64,000 bases of DNA from an uncultured Prochlorococcus sp. (GTDB lineage: Bacteria; Cyanobacteriota; Cyanobacteriia; PCC-6307; Cyanobiaceae): assembly GCA_902564235.1 (NCBI GenBank), contig CACFAG010000003.1, positions 1 to 64,000 of the forward strand. Reading direction: 5' to 3'. Positions 37,114-46,708 of this stretch are shown here, one piece after another (within the stretch, counting starts at the first letter, position 1; each line of letters opens with the position of its first letter). The notes under the pieces were generated by a model. The model did no database searches. It was given only the letters and a program-made list of their open reading frames with translations, and was not told where the DNA came from. The translations under genes were made by a program, and so were the position numbers.

Positions 37114-37386
37114 ATGAAGAAAATGGGAATGCAGGCTGTTGATCTTGCTATTCAAAATGGAGTGGATCTTGACGGTACTCCAATCCCTCAAAAAATGCTA
37201 GATCTATACAACAGAATTATGGATGAGGAGAATAAAAGACAAAGAAGTGGTGTTAAAAAATCAATGAGAAATAGATGCGTCAAAACGGGTTCTAAGCATT
37301 TTGATAAGGAAACATTGAATCAATTATTAATAGACTCGGGATGGGAAGGTCTCAAAGAAAAGGAAATTTTATTTTTTTATAACTAA
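37114..37386 (+). CDS. Conserved hypothetical protein
   Basis: ORF MKKMGMQAVDLAIQNGVDLDGTPIPQKMLDLYNRIMDEENKRQRSG... Confidence 0.55.
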   Translation: MKKMGMQAVDLAIQNGVDLDGTPIPQKMLDLYNRIMDEENKRQRSGVKKSMRNRCVKTGSKHFDKETLNQLLIDSGWEGLKEKEILFFYN

Positions 37387-37482
37387 AAAAGATTTATATT
37401 ATCTTAAAAATTAAATATGGTAATTTTACTTAAATTTAAAAACTGAGAACTAATAAAAATTTTTTTTAGATCTAGTTTTGAA

Positions 37483-37827
37483 TTATTTAAACCATCCTTT
37501 TTTGTTAGAGGATATTATTTTCTCTTTTTCAGCTTTTGTTTTATTACTTGCTTTTTTGAAAGCCAAGTTGGCTTCTATTAGTGTGACTATTGATATGAAA
37601 AAAAGACCAGAAATTCCAATTATTTGTTCATTTTGAGAAGGTTCTGAATCACCTTGTAAAAAAATACCTAAAGCGAACCATGCAGTACTAGCAGTGATGG
37701 TAAAAAAATAGGGTTTCCATCTTCTTTGATATAAGTAGCCCGATCCTAAACCAGGAAGAAAATTTAAAAAAGATGCTACCCACCCTTTTGAAGATGCAAG
37801 TATTTCGTCTCTTGAGGGATAAGACAT
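37483..37827 (-). CDS. Conserved membrane protein
   Basis: ORF with FLNFLPGLGSGYLYQRRWKPYFFTITAS and two hydrophobic helices. Confidence 0.6.
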   Translation of the reverse strand: MSYPSRDEILASSKGWVASFLNFLPGLGSGYLYQRRWKPYFFTITASTAWFALGIFLQGDSEPSQNEQIIGISGLFFISIVTLIEANLAFKKASNKTKAEKEKIISSNKKGWFK

Positions 37828-38000
37828 TTATGTTAGGTATTTATTAAATGTGAATTTATATAAGCAAAAGATATTGCTGCACAAATTACCCAACTAAAAG
37901 GTAGAAACATTCTTATTTTTTCATTATTATTATTCATTAATCAATTATGGAAAATATTTTTAAAATCTGTGGATTTAATAGATACCTTAAAACTATAAGA

Positions 38001-38030
38001 ATTAAAAAAGACGGTTTTTAACCGTCTTTG
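38001..38030 (-). terminator. Hairpin terminator
   Basis: AAAGACGGTttttaACCGTCTTT; T-run on the minus strand downstream of the cluster on its right. Confidence 0.65.
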
Positions 38031-38056
38031 AAAAAAGTAATTTTTCTAAAATTAAA

Positions 38057-38341
38057 TTATTTATCTTTTGAGGCTGAGAGTACTTTAAGTTCTTTTTTTA
38101 CTTCTTTTTCTCTCTCTTCAAGATGTTTTAGTTGAGCTTTAAAAGCATCTTCAAGTCTTACTTTTTGTTTTGTTATTTCATCAAGCTCTTCTTGATGTTG
38201 GTTTTTCTTTAACTCCTTCATTTCACTATCGGAAATAACATATACTTGGCGATATGAAGGTGTTTCAAAAAGAAGATCAAACATTGAATACATAAGTGAC
38301 CTTTGAATTAGTACAAATTCAATATCCGATAATTCTTTCAA
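38057..38341 (-). CDS. Hypothetical coiled-coil protein
   Basis: ORF MKELSDIEFVLIQRSLMYSMFDLLFETPSYRQVYVIS... with a charged helical C-terminus. Confidence 0.55.
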   Translation of the reverse strand: MKELSDIEFVLIQRSLMYSMFDLLFETPSYRQVYVISDSEMKELKKNQHQEELDEITKQKVRLEDAFKAQLKHLEEREKEVKKELKVLSASKDK

Positions 38342-38497
38342 ATATGAAAGGATAAATACCGAAGATATTGATACGGCAAATACACCGAATTTCGGTTTAC
38401 CTAACTTAACCGCCCAGTATTTACCGATCGAATTTTAAGGTATATTTTAAAGTATTAAGGAGATGATTCTAAAGATCTAAATCAAAAAGAACTTAAA

Positions 38498-38926
38498 ATG
38501 GATTTAAAAATTACTAAAACATTAGTAATCCCATCCAACGAAATTAAATGGCGCTTTTCCAGATCCTCCGGTCCTGGGGGACAAAATGTAAATAAAATTG
38601 AAAGCAGAGTAGAGATTATTTTTAATATAGAAGACTCCAAAGTATTAAATGATTATCAGAAAGAAATTCTTAAGAGAAACTTGAAAAAAAAATTAGTGAA
38701 TAATTGCTTACGTTTAGCGGTTCAAGAACACAGAAATCAATTATTAAATAGGCAGCTAGCTTTAATGAAATTTAGTTCAATCATAAAAAATGCTTTAAAT
38801 AAATCATTTAAATTAAGAAAATCTACACAACCTACTAAGGCATCACAAAAGAAAAGAGTTGAGGTTAAGAAAAAACGTGGCGAATTGAAAAAAAGTAGAC
38901 AAAAAGAAAAAACATATCAAATATGA
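38498..38926 (+). CDS. arfB: Class I peptide chain release factor-like protein (ArfB/YaeJ type)
   Basis: RFSRSSGPGGQNVNKIESRVEI (GGQ motif) with a basic C-terminal tail. Confidence 0.88.
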   Translation: MDLKITKTLVIPSNEIKWRFSRSSGPGGQNVNKIESRVEIIFNIEDSKVLNDYQKEILKRNLKKKLVNNCLRLAVQEHRNQLLNRQLALMKFSSIIKNALNKSFKLRKSTQPTKASQKKRVEVKKKRGELKKSRQKEKTYQI

Positions 38927-38998
38927 ATAAACTAAATAAATATTTCCATCTCAAATTTTTAGGAAAGCATATTATTAATTTAATTTCATTTTGGTTTA

Positions 38999-39247
38999 TT
39001 GAATACAACTAATGATTTCTGGTTAATTGACTCTAATTTTGTAGGGGTGATGCGTTTCTACAAAGATAGAGATAATTCTGATAAATCTATTGATTATATG
39101 TTTATTGAAGAAGGAATTATTATGGGAATTCATGGAGAAAATCCTCCATTAATGAAAACTAGAAAAAAAATTGTTATTGAAGAAGCAAGATTATTATGGC
39201 AAAAATTGTTAAATGAAGGTTGGCAAAAAACTAATAAAAAATGGTGA
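38999..39247 (+). CDS. Conserved hypothetical protein
   Basis: ORF NTTNDFWLIDSNFVGVMRFYKDRDNSDKSIDYMFIEEGIIMGIHGENPPLMKTRKK... Confidence 0.5.
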   Translation: MNTTNDFWLIDSNFVGVMRFYKDRDNSDKSIDYMFIEEGIIMGIHGENPPLMKTRKKIVIEEARLLWQKLLNEGWQKTNKKW

Positions 39248-39275
39248 GGAAATTCTACAAAAAATTTTTTTAATT

Positions 39276-39440
39276 TCAGAAAAAAAATGAACCTTTAGGG
39301 TATAGCCTGGAAATTTTTTCCTGTTGTAAATATTTCTTTTTTTTGATGTCGTTTTCATATCTTCTCAACATCATTAAATAGTTTGATACTCCAAAAATTA
39401 CTAAAAAGAAAATAAATCTTATTCCTGCCTCAAATTTCAT
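39276..39440 (-). CDS. Small hypothetical protein (54 aa)
   Basis: MKFEAGIRFIFFLVIFGVSNYLMMLRRYENDIKKKKYLQQEKISRLYPKGSFFF. Confidence 0.4.
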   Translation of the reverse strand: MKFEAGIRFIFFLVIFGVSNYLMMLRRYENDIKKKKYLQQEKISRLYPKGSFFF

Positions 39441-39502
39441 ATGAGAATTAAGCTTTATTTTAATCTGACAATTACTAATTAAAAATCAATCGGTATTTAT
39501 AT

Positions 39503-40363
39503 CTAATTAAAACGTCTAAGGAATTTTTGTTTTGATTTTACTGCATAAAAAATACATAACAAAAGTAATATTAAAATTGCACTAAAGCTTCCGATTGGGT
39601 TTGGAATATTTTGTGTAAAAGGACCTGCTAAAAAAGAAGGAGTATTTTCTTTGAATTCTATTAATCCGTTATTTATAAAAAACCAAATACCCACAAGTCC
39701 CCCATGAAGTCCTATGCAATTCCATAGAGAACCTTTATCTCTAATTTTAACTAATGATAGAAATATCCCAAGTAAAATAAATCCTAAACGTAATCCTATT
39801 ATGTTCCACAATATGTCATTTGATAAATTATGAACAAAGCTAAAAACTATAGCTTGTAAAGCTATTGATATTTGTGTACCATATTCAAATTTTAGTTCTT
39901 CTAGTAACCATCCTCTAAAAATTATTTCTTCTGCGAATCCAACACCTAATCCCAGTACAATAGAATTTAATAATATTATTGGCGAGAATTCACCTATCCA
40001 AGAAATATAATTTTTTTGCAATAGTGGTAACAGAATTATTATTATTAAAACTAAGGAAAATAAGATACCTTTAAAAAAATTGACAAAGTTTTTTAAAAAT
40101 TTGTCTTTAGTTATCCCAAGAAGTACCCAAGCACTTGATTTGTTTCGTTTGATATAAAACCAATATGGGAGTAAAAAGATAAAAAGAAAGAAAGTAATAA
40201 TAGTTCCAATTAAGGATAAATTTTCTTCTTCAAAATTAAACAATAAAAGTGGCTGAGATAAAGCCCAGCCAATGCCATAAAGAATTGGAATAAAAAATAT
40301 AGTGGATAAAAATCTTGGTCTTAAAAGAAAAAAACTTTTAATTAATATCATTAAATTTTTCAT
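39503..40363 (-). CDS. CPBP-family (CAAX-like) intramembrane metalloprotease
   Basis: GFAEEIIFRGWLLEEL and FSFVHN motifs in a multi-helix protein. Confidence 0.88.
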   Translation of the reverse strand: MKNLMILIKSFFLLRPRFLSTIFFIPILYGIGWALSQPLLLFNFEEENLSLIGTIITFFLFIFLLPYWFYIKRNKSSAWVLLGITKDKFLKNFVNFFKGILFSLVLIIIILLPLLQKNYISWIGEFSPIILLNSIVLGLGVGFAEEIIFRGWLLEELKFEYGTQISIALQAIVFSFVHNLSNDILWNIIGLRLGFILLGIFLSLVKIRDKGSLWNCIGLHGGLVGIWFFINNGLIEFKENTPSFLAGPFTQNIPNPIGSFSAILILLLLCIFYAVKSKQKFLRRFN

Positions 40364-40380
40364 TTTAGTTTGAATATTAA

Positions 40381-40578
40381 TTAACCCCAGCCTTTGCCTT
40401 TTATTATTCTAACTACTTGTTCAAAAAGTTTTAGCTTTTTCTTTTTACTATAGTTTATGTTTTTTGAAAGATTAGATAAATCTTTATAAAATTGCCGAGT
40501 TATTTTATCTTCTTTATCACTAGGCCATAGTAAGTCTGACCCCTCTTCATATTCTTCTTTATATCTTTCTTTATTCAA
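40381..40578 (-). CDS. Small hypothetical protein
   Basis: ORF MNKERYKEEYEEGSDLLWPSDKEDKITRQFYKDLSNLSKNIN... Confidence 0.45.
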   Translation of the reverse strand: MNKERYKEEYEEGSDLLWPSDKEDKITRQFYKDLSNLSKNINYSKKKKLKLFEQVVRIIKGKGWG

Positions 40579-40666
40579 ATTTTTTTATATCGTAATAATT
40601 TAAATTTTACTTATTGCAAATGCTTAAAAGTGATGTTTATTAAATTTGTTTATTTATTTAAAATTT

Positions 40667-40756
40667 ATGCTGATTAATCTTTCAACTTTAATTTTTACAT
40701 TATTATCTCCATTGCTTATTTTTGCAGTAATAGTATCGGTTTACTTATTTCATTAG
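40667..40756 (+). CDS. Small membrane protein (29 aa)
   Basis: MLINLSTLIFTLLSPLLIFAVIVSVYLFH. Confidence 0.4.
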   Translation: MLINLSTLIFTLLSPLLIFAVIVSVYLFH

Positions 40757-40785
40757 GAAGTATTTAACAAATGAAATTAATTATT

Positions 40786-40881
40786 TTAAGGGTGTATTAT
40801 GCCTACTTTTTCTAATGCAAATGATAAAACTGCAATTACGGCCATTACTGTTAAGATCTTGTTCTTTTTGATGAAATCCAT
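40786..40881 (-). CDS. Small membrane protein (31 aa)
   Basis: MDFIKKNKILTVMAVIAVLSFALEKVGIIHP. Confidence 0.4.
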   Translation of the reverse strand: MDFIKKNKILTVMAVIAVLSFALEKVGIIHP

Positions 40882-41088
40882 AATGCATATTAATAATCTA
40901 TTTATTAAATTCTTATATAAAATAATAAATAATTAAAATTATTATAACAATTAGAATGGAACCCATATATGTTGGAGATTTACTTCCCTCAATAGCTTCT
41001 TATAAAAAGATAATTGAAAATATGATAAAGGTATAAAAGAAGGGGAATTTTATGAAGAACCTATAGGCGGAGATTTTAATTACCCTGA

Positions 41089-41280
41089 TTGGTAAATATG
41101 CTTACTACAAAAATAACTTTTGCCTTGGCAGATTGGATTAGAGAGTGGCGTAAGTGCCGGGATAAGAATCCTTCTATTGATGAGTGTGTAAAATTTGTGC
41201 AGTGGAAATTGGAAGATTATAAACTTTCTGATAGTGATATAAGAATAATTGAATCTATTTTGCTCTATGAATCTGAATAA
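41089..41280 (+). CDS. Small hypothetical protein (likely start at the internal MLTTK)
   Basis: ORF MLTTKITFALADWIREWRKCRDKNPSIDECVKFVQWKLEDYKLSDSDIRIIESILLYESE. Confidence 0.5.
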   Translation: MVNMLTTKITFALADWIREWRKCRDKNPSIDECVKFVQWKLEDYKLSDSDIRIIESILLYESE

Positions 41281-41399
41281 CTAAGAGATTATAGACTTTA
41301 TTATTTATATTTATCTATAAAAAACAAAGGGTCATTAAAATCCTCTTACAAATTAAGAAAAAAGTAAATCAGCATATTTACGGATTTACTGAAAATATA

Positions 41400-41718
41400 A
41401 AAAGGAGTAATTTATAAATGTTGAGTTCGGAGGCAATCTAAATGATTGATAGTCCGCCTGAAATTTAGCAAATTCCAAAATATAGGAAGCGTATTCCTGA
41501 GAATGGGATTATTCGAAAATTAAAGTTCAATCAATTAGTCTGATAAGACTTCGCTTTATAATTACTAGCGACAATAGGGACTGAAATTATCGAGAGAAAT
41601 CCCCGAATTCACGTATTCTAGGTTTATGAGTAAATAGACTTTAAAATATGTAATTTTATATCCTATTAGAAGGAAATCAAATATCAAAAAGGACTGTACC
41701 ACCAGTCCTTTTTTTTTA
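41400..41718 (+). ncRNA. Candidate non-coding RNA or structured leader, family unknown
   Basis: About 300 bp intergenic block without substantial ORFs, visibly less AT-biased than other spacers, with local complementary segments and a strong intrinsic terminator at its 3' end. The 5' end is a guess. Confidence 0.4.
41687..41718 (+). terminator. Intrinsic terminator
   Basis: AAAAAGGACTG-gtaccac-CAGTCCTTTTTTTTT. Confidence 0.85.
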
Positions 41719-41787
41719 TAAACTACTTATAAACTAGACTTCTTTTTGGATAATATGGATTTATTAAGTGTTTAAAAATATTTCACA

Positions 41788-42738
41788 ATGAAAGATCAAG
41801 TCTTGTTTCCTAAAATTGAAGTTCGTGAAAAGGGTTTTTTACAAGTAAGTGATATTCATACGATTTATTGGGAAAGATCTGGCAATCCAAATGGTAAAAA
41901 AATACTAGTTATTCATGGAGGCCCAGGAGGAGGAAGTCAACCAAGATATAGAAGATACTTTGATCCAGATAAATTTGATATTATTCAATTTGATCAAAGG
42001 GGTTGCGGTTCTTCAACTCCTTTCTCCGAATTAAAAGAAAATACGACTAATCATTTAGTTGATGATATTGAGAAATTAAGGATTCTATTAAAAATAGATA
42101 GTTGGCATTTGTTTGGTGGATCTTGGGGCTCAACACTTTCACTTATATATGCAATTAAAAATCCCTCAAGAGTTACGAGCTTAACTTTGAGAGGAATATT
42201 TTTATGTAGAAAGTTTGAATTATTGTGGTTCTATCAATATGGTGCGAGTGAGATATTCCCTGATGAATTTGAAGAATATATTTCTGTAATACCAAAAGAA
42301 GAAAGAAATGATTTAATAAGTTCTTTTTATAAATATCTAACATCTTCAGATGCAAATCTTAGATCAAAAGCAGCAGCAACTTGGACAAAATGGGAACTCT
42401 CAACTAGTCATTTAATAAATAAAAAATTTGATTTTGATAAGTCTCAAGTTAATTCTTTTTCAGATGCCTTTGCAAGGATCGAATGTCATTATTTTATTAA
42501 TAATATTTTCTTAGAAGATGATTTTATTTTGAAAAATATAAGAGCAATAGAATCGATTCCAACAAAAATAATTCAAGGGAGGTATGACGTTGTATGTCCT
42601 GTTAGGAGTGCTTGGGATCTAAATAAGAAATTAAAGAATTCTGAATTAATTATTGTTAATGATGCTGGTCATTCAATGAGTGAAAAAGGTATTACTATCG
42701 AATTAATAAAAGCTGTAAAAGGAATTCAAAATCTCTAA
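41788..42738 (+). CDS. pip: Proline iminopeptidase
   Basis: IHGGPGGGSQPRYRRYFDPDKFDIIQFDQRGCGSSTP; LFGGSWGSTLSL; alpha/beta hydrolase fold. Confidence 0.93.
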   Translation: MKDQVLFPKIEVREKGFLQVSDIHTIYWERSGNPNGKKILVIHGGPGGGSQPRYRRYFDPDKFDIIQFDQRGCGSSTPFSELKENTTNHLVDDIEKLRILLKIDSWHLFGGSWGSTLSLIYAIKNPSRVTSLTLRGIFLCRKFELLWFYQYGASEIFPDEFEEYISVIPKEERNDLISSFYKYLTSSDANLRSKAAATWTKWELSTSHLINKKFDFDKSQVNSFSDAFARIECHYFINNIFLEDDFILKNIRAIESIPTKIIQGRYDVVCPVRSAWDLNKKLKNSELIIVNDAGHSMSEKGITIELIKAVKGIQNL

Positions 42739-42761
42739 AAGAGAGAATATTCCTTTAAAAA

Positions 42762-42935
42762 TTAAAGGCCATTATCTTCAATATTTTGTGCAATACTCCT
42801 AAGAAGTTCGACGATATCAGAATCTTCGCATTGAGTATCTTCTTTAAGCAAAATGCACTCGTCTCTAATACTTACATTAGTACTCCACCATATACCTGAA
42901 CTATTGGTATCGTCCCATTCAAATCTTTCAGACAT
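42762..42935 (-). CDS. Small hypothetical protein (57 aa)
   Basis: MSERFEWDDTNSSGIWWSTNVSIRDECILLKEDTQCEDSDIVELLRSIAQNIEDNGL. Confidence 0.5.
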   Translation of the reverse strand: MSERFEWDDTNSSGIWWSTNVSIRDECILLKEDTQCEDSDIVELLRSIAQNIEDNGL

Positions 42936-43061
42936 AATTAATAAATCCTAATAAATACATTAAAGCTTGTATTACTTCATCGTGGATTTATATATTCAAT
43001 TTCAAAATTTAAAAACTTACCTATTCACTAAAAAGAATCTGGAAATTTCTGACAATAAAAT

Positions 43062-44558
43062 TTAGAAATCTAATTTCAGTTCGTATTGTTTTTCCTTTTC
43101 TTTAGAAACAGTTTTTTTATTATTTGTATTTTTTCTAAGCCCTTTTCTAGAGCCATGCTTTAAATAAATTTCTTTTGAGATATCCCAATATCCATCCTTT
43201 TTAGTGATTTCCTGGATTTTCTTCTTTGCAGTTTTAGTGCTATTTGGGATGTCAATTATTGGTCTTATGTAATTAATTTGTTCATATTCTTCTTTATTAA
43301 ATCTAGATAATAGCCATGGTTCATGAATGAAATTAAGTGATATATCCTTTAATTCTGGTATCCATTTTTTTATAAATTTTCCTTGAGGATCATGATCTTT
43401 TCCCTGCTTAATAGGATTATAAATTCTATTGGTATTGATAGATGTAGTTCCAGATTGCATTTGGCATTGGTTCCAATGTATTCCAGGCTCATAATCTACA
43501 AATTTATTTGCTAATTCTGAACCTGAATCTTGCCATGGTAGCCATAAATTATAGCTTGCAAAAGACATTAACATCGCTCTCATCCTGAAGTTAATCCATC
43601 CATTGAAATTTAATGAGCGCATACATGCATCTATAAAAGGAAAGCCTGTATTACCTGAACTCCATGAATAAAGTAATACATTATTTTTTTCTCTAATGTT
43701 TTTAAAAAAAGGATGGAATTCCCTAAACTCTAGTTCTGGTTCACTTTCAAGTTTCTGAATAAAATGACAATGCCAAGTTAATCTACTTTTTAACATCCTA
43801 GAATTATTGTTTTTTGATATATTTGCTTTATTAAATATTTCTTTTAATGAAATGCATCCCCAACAAATGTATGGGGATAGTCTTGAACAACTATCAAATG
43901 ATTTTTCTGGGCTAGAAATATCTTTTGAATAAGAATCTAATTTTTTACTAAAGAAGTATTGCATTCTCTCTAAACCTCTCTTTCTTCCACCTTGCATTCT
44001 TCCTAGACAAGTTTCTTTTTTAAAGGGAAAAATTCTGTCTGAGGGTATTTCTCCAACATCAAAGTTAATAGAATTAATTCTTAATGGAGCCTTAAAAAAG
44101 TTTTTATCGGCATTTTTTTGCCACTTTTTAGACCAATTATTCCTATCTAAATTTCCTCTAAAAACTGAAAATTGTAGAAATTCCTTCCAAATAATATTTT
44201 TGCTTAAAGCCCATTCTCTTACTTTTTGATCTCTTTTATAAGTAAGCCAATCTCCGGTTTCTTGATGGCTATATATACCTTTGATTTTAAATTTTGAACT
44301 AATTTCATCAAATATATTAATAACATTCCCAGTCCTAATAATTAATGGTTGTCCAATCTCAGCAAGAGCATTTCTTAAATCTATTAAACTTTCTTTGCAA
44401 AATTGCCATTGTCTATCTGAATGAGTATTTTGGCTCCAAATATCTAACTCAATAATATAAATAGGTAAAATATCATTATCTTTTATAGCCTCACAGAGAG
44501 CTTCGTTATCAAAAATTCTTAAATCTTTCTTAAACCATAAGATATTTATTTCTTTCAT
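43062..44558 (-). CDS. DNA photolyase / cryptochrome family FAD protein
   Basis: LWFKKDLRIFDNEAL; GNTGFPFIDACMRSLNFNGWINFRMRAMLMSFASYNLWLPWQDSG; FVDYEPGIHWNQCQMQSG. Confidence 0.93.
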   Translation of the reverse strand: MKEINILWFKKDLRIFDNEALCEAIKDNDILPIYIIELDIWSQNTHSDRQWQFCKESLIDLRNALAEIGQPLIIRTGNVINIFDEISSKFKIKGIYSHQETGDWLTYKRDQKVREWALSKNIIWKEFLQFSVFRGNLDRNNWSKKWQKNADKNFFKAPLRINSINFDVGEIPSDRIFPFKKETCLGRMQGGRKRGLERMQYFFSKKLDSYSKDISSPEKSFDSCSRLSPYICWGCISLKEIFNKANISKNNNSRMLKSRLTWHCHFIQKLESEPELEFREFHPFFKNIREKNNVLLYSWSSGNTGFPFIDACMRSLNFNGWINFRMRAMLMSFASYNLWLPWQDSGSELANKFVDYEPGIHWNQCQMQSGTTSINTNRIYNPIKQGKDHDPQGKFIKKWIPELKDISLNFIHEPWLLSRFNKEEYEQINYIRPIIDIPNSTKTAKKKIQEITKKDGYWDISKEIYLKHGSRKGLRKNTNNKKTVSKEKEKQYELKLDF

Positions 44559-44644
44559 AATTTTTTCTTTTAATCCTAGAAAAATAAGATTAAGTTTGTA
44601 GGTAAAAAATATTAAAAATTTTAGAATAACTAAAAATCAAAAAA

Positions 44645-45268
44645 ATGAAAATAACAAAAAAACTTTGGGAGGATAATTATGAGATTGCTTTACTAAGTTT
44701 AAATACAAAATTTGTTCAAGGTTTAAAGAATGGAAGTCTACCTAAAAAAATATTTCAAGAATATTTAGCTCAAGATTATTTCTTTTTAGAGACTTTTGCT
44801 AAGGCTTATGGTCTTGCTGTTTCCAAATCAAAAGATAAGTACTCAATTAGGAAGTTAAGTGAACTGTTAATGGGCGTTTCAGAGGAGTTAATACTTCATG
44901 AAACTTATGCAAAAGAATGGGATATTGATTTGTCTAATAACTATATAAAAAAAGCCACTAAAAATTATACAGATTTTCTTGCTGATACTTCCAAAAGACT
45001 TAGCTCCGTTGAAATAATGTTTGCGATGACTCCATGTATGAGACTTTATTCTTGGATAGGAAAAAGTTTGTATGAAGAGGATTTTGATATTAAATATAAA
45101 GAATGGATAATTACTTATTCTGATGAGAGCTTTGAAAAGCTAGCAGCTTTACTTGAAAATCTTATTGAGACTAATAAAGAAACATATGACATTAATCAGG
45201 CCAAATATTTATACAAGAGAGCTATGGAATTGGAGTTAGATTTTTTTAATGCATATTCAGATTTCTGA
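44645..45268 (+). CDS. tenA: TenA-family thiaminase II / thiamine salvage protein
   Basis: FLAQDYFFLETFAKAYGLAVSK...MTPCMRLYSWIGK. Confidence 0.85.
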   Translation: MKITKKLWEDNYEIALLSLNTKFVQGLKNGSLPKKIFQEYLAQDYFFLETFAKAYGLAVSKSKDKYSIRKLSELLMGVSEELILHETYAKEWDIDLSNNYIKKATKNYTDFLADTSKRLSSVEIMFAMTPCMRLYSWIGKSLYEEDFDIKYKEWIITYSDESFEKLAALLENLIETNKETYDINQAKYLYKRAMELELDFFNAYSDF

Positions 45269-45317
45269 TTTAAATTAAAATTTATTTATAGTAATTTCAA
45301 AAACGAGTTAATAAATT

Positions 45318-46097
45318 ATGTATTCTAAAATTGCACTTTCAATAGGCGGTAGTGACTCCGGTGGTGGAGCAGGCATACAGGCTGACTTGAGAACTTTCAT
45401 GGCCCTTAAAGTACATGGATGTTCTGTTATTACATGTATTACCGCACAAAATAGTATAGAGGTTACATGCGTTCAACCAGTAGAGAAGAATACTTTATTA
45501 AATCAGTTAGATACTTTATTTGCTGATTTTGGTATTGATGCCTTAAAAACTGGAATGTTATTAAATGAAAGAATAATTAATGATACTGCTTCAAAATTAA
45601 ATACATACAAAATAACCAAAATTATTGACCCAGTAATGGTTACAAGAACTGGTTCTAAATTACTGGAAGATTCTGCTATTAATGCTTATAAAAAACTCTT
45701 ATTACCAATTGCTGATTTGGTAACTCCAAATATTTATGAAGCAAATCTACTTTCTGGCTTAGAAATAAGGAGTAAAGAAGATATTGAAAATTCAGCAAGA
45801 AAAATTATTGGTCTTGGAGCTAAAGCGGTGCTTATAAAAGGTGGCGGTTTAAAAAATATGAAAGGGAAGGATTTTTTCCTTGACTTAAATGGTAGAAAAG
45901 AGTGGCTATTTAATAATTTTATAAATACAAAAAATACCCACGGAAGTGGCTGTACTTTGAGTGCTGCTATTTGTGGTTACAAGGCTTTAGGTTTTGATCT
46001 ATTTGATTCCATACAAAAAGCGAAATTATTTGTTGAGAAATCTTTAGACAATTCTTATAAAATAGGCTCTGGCCCTGGTCCCTTAGGCCATTATTAA
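45318..46097 (+). CDS. thiD: Hydroxymethylpyrimidine/phosphomethylpyrimidine kinase
   Basis: SIGGSDSGGGAGIQADLRTF; VLIKGGG; NTHGSGCTLSAAI. Confidence 0.95.
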   Translation: MYSKIALSIGGSDSGGGAGIQADLRTFMALKVHGCSVITCITAQNSIEVTCVQPVEKNTLLNQLDTLFADFGIDALKTGMLLNERIINDTASKLNTYKITKIIDPVMVTRTGSKLLEDSAINAYKKLLLPIADLVTPNIYEANLLSGLEIRSKEDIENSARKIIGLGAKAVLIKGGGLKNMKGKDFFLDLNGRKEWLFNNFINTKNTHGSGCTLSAAICGYKALGFDLFDSIQKAKLFVEKSLDNSYKIGSGPGPLGHY

Positions 46098-46115
46098 TTA
46101 TTTATAGAAGTGGAG

Positions 46116-46301
46116 TTAGAACCACCATTTCCTGTAGGGCTTTTTTAAAAATAAGATTTCTTCAGTCTCCCATCCTCCCTCCAACCACTCAAGATGCTCA
46201 AGTAATAAAGACTCACTTTCCCTTTTGCTTAATTGCCCAATTCTATTAGCTATACCATCGAACCTTACTTTCATCAATTCCTCAATCTTGATGTTATTCA
46301 T
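46116..46301 (-). CDS. Small hypothetical protein
   Basis: ORF MNNIKIEELMKVRFDGIANRIGQLSKRESESLLLEHLEWLEGGWETEEILFLKKPYRKWWF. Confidence 0.45.
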   Translation of the reverse strand: MNNIKIEELMKVRFDGIANRIGQLSKRESESLLLEHLEWLEGGWETEEILFLKKPYRKWWF

Positions 46302-46483
46302 AGGTTAAATAATAAATTTTTTCTACTCTTACTTGTATACATTTTCTTGTCAACGATTTAATTTTATTTGTTTACTAGCATTCCTTAAATATGTATAAAA
46401 TACAACTTTTTAAAGCAGATAGTAATTAAGACTTATTCACATAGATTTAATTAAAGACTAGTTTATATAAAAATACTTTAACT

Positions 46484-46627
46484 ATGAATAAAAAAGAAAC
46501 AGCAAAGCAAAAAACTATTTTAAATGTAGGCTATTGTGAAACTACCTCTGAATGGCTCAATAGAATCATTACTGAACTGGCAGATGAAAATAAAAATTTT
46601 GTAGATTTGTCAGTTATTTGTGCTTAA
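46484..46627 (+). CDS. Small hypothetical protein (47 aa)
   Basis: MNKKETAKQKTILNVGYCETTSEWLNRIITELADENKNFVDLSVICA. Confidence 0.4.
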   Translation: MNKKETAKQKTILNVGYCETTSEWLNRIITELADENKNFVDLSVICA

Positions 46628-46708
46628 TTTTTTAGAAAATATAGTTTATTTTGATTTATTTTCAGTTAGCTTTTAAGTATAAGAGAAATTTAACAGATAT
46701 TTTGTGAT

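Noticed and set aside
41400-41718. tmRNA, RNase P RNA, SRP RNA or Yfr1/Yfr2-5 identity for the candidate ncRNA
   Set aside because: Could not find the expected tag sequence, GAGGAAAGUCC, SRP tetraloop domain or Yfr core motifs; left as unknown. 6S RNA could not be excluded without covariance search.
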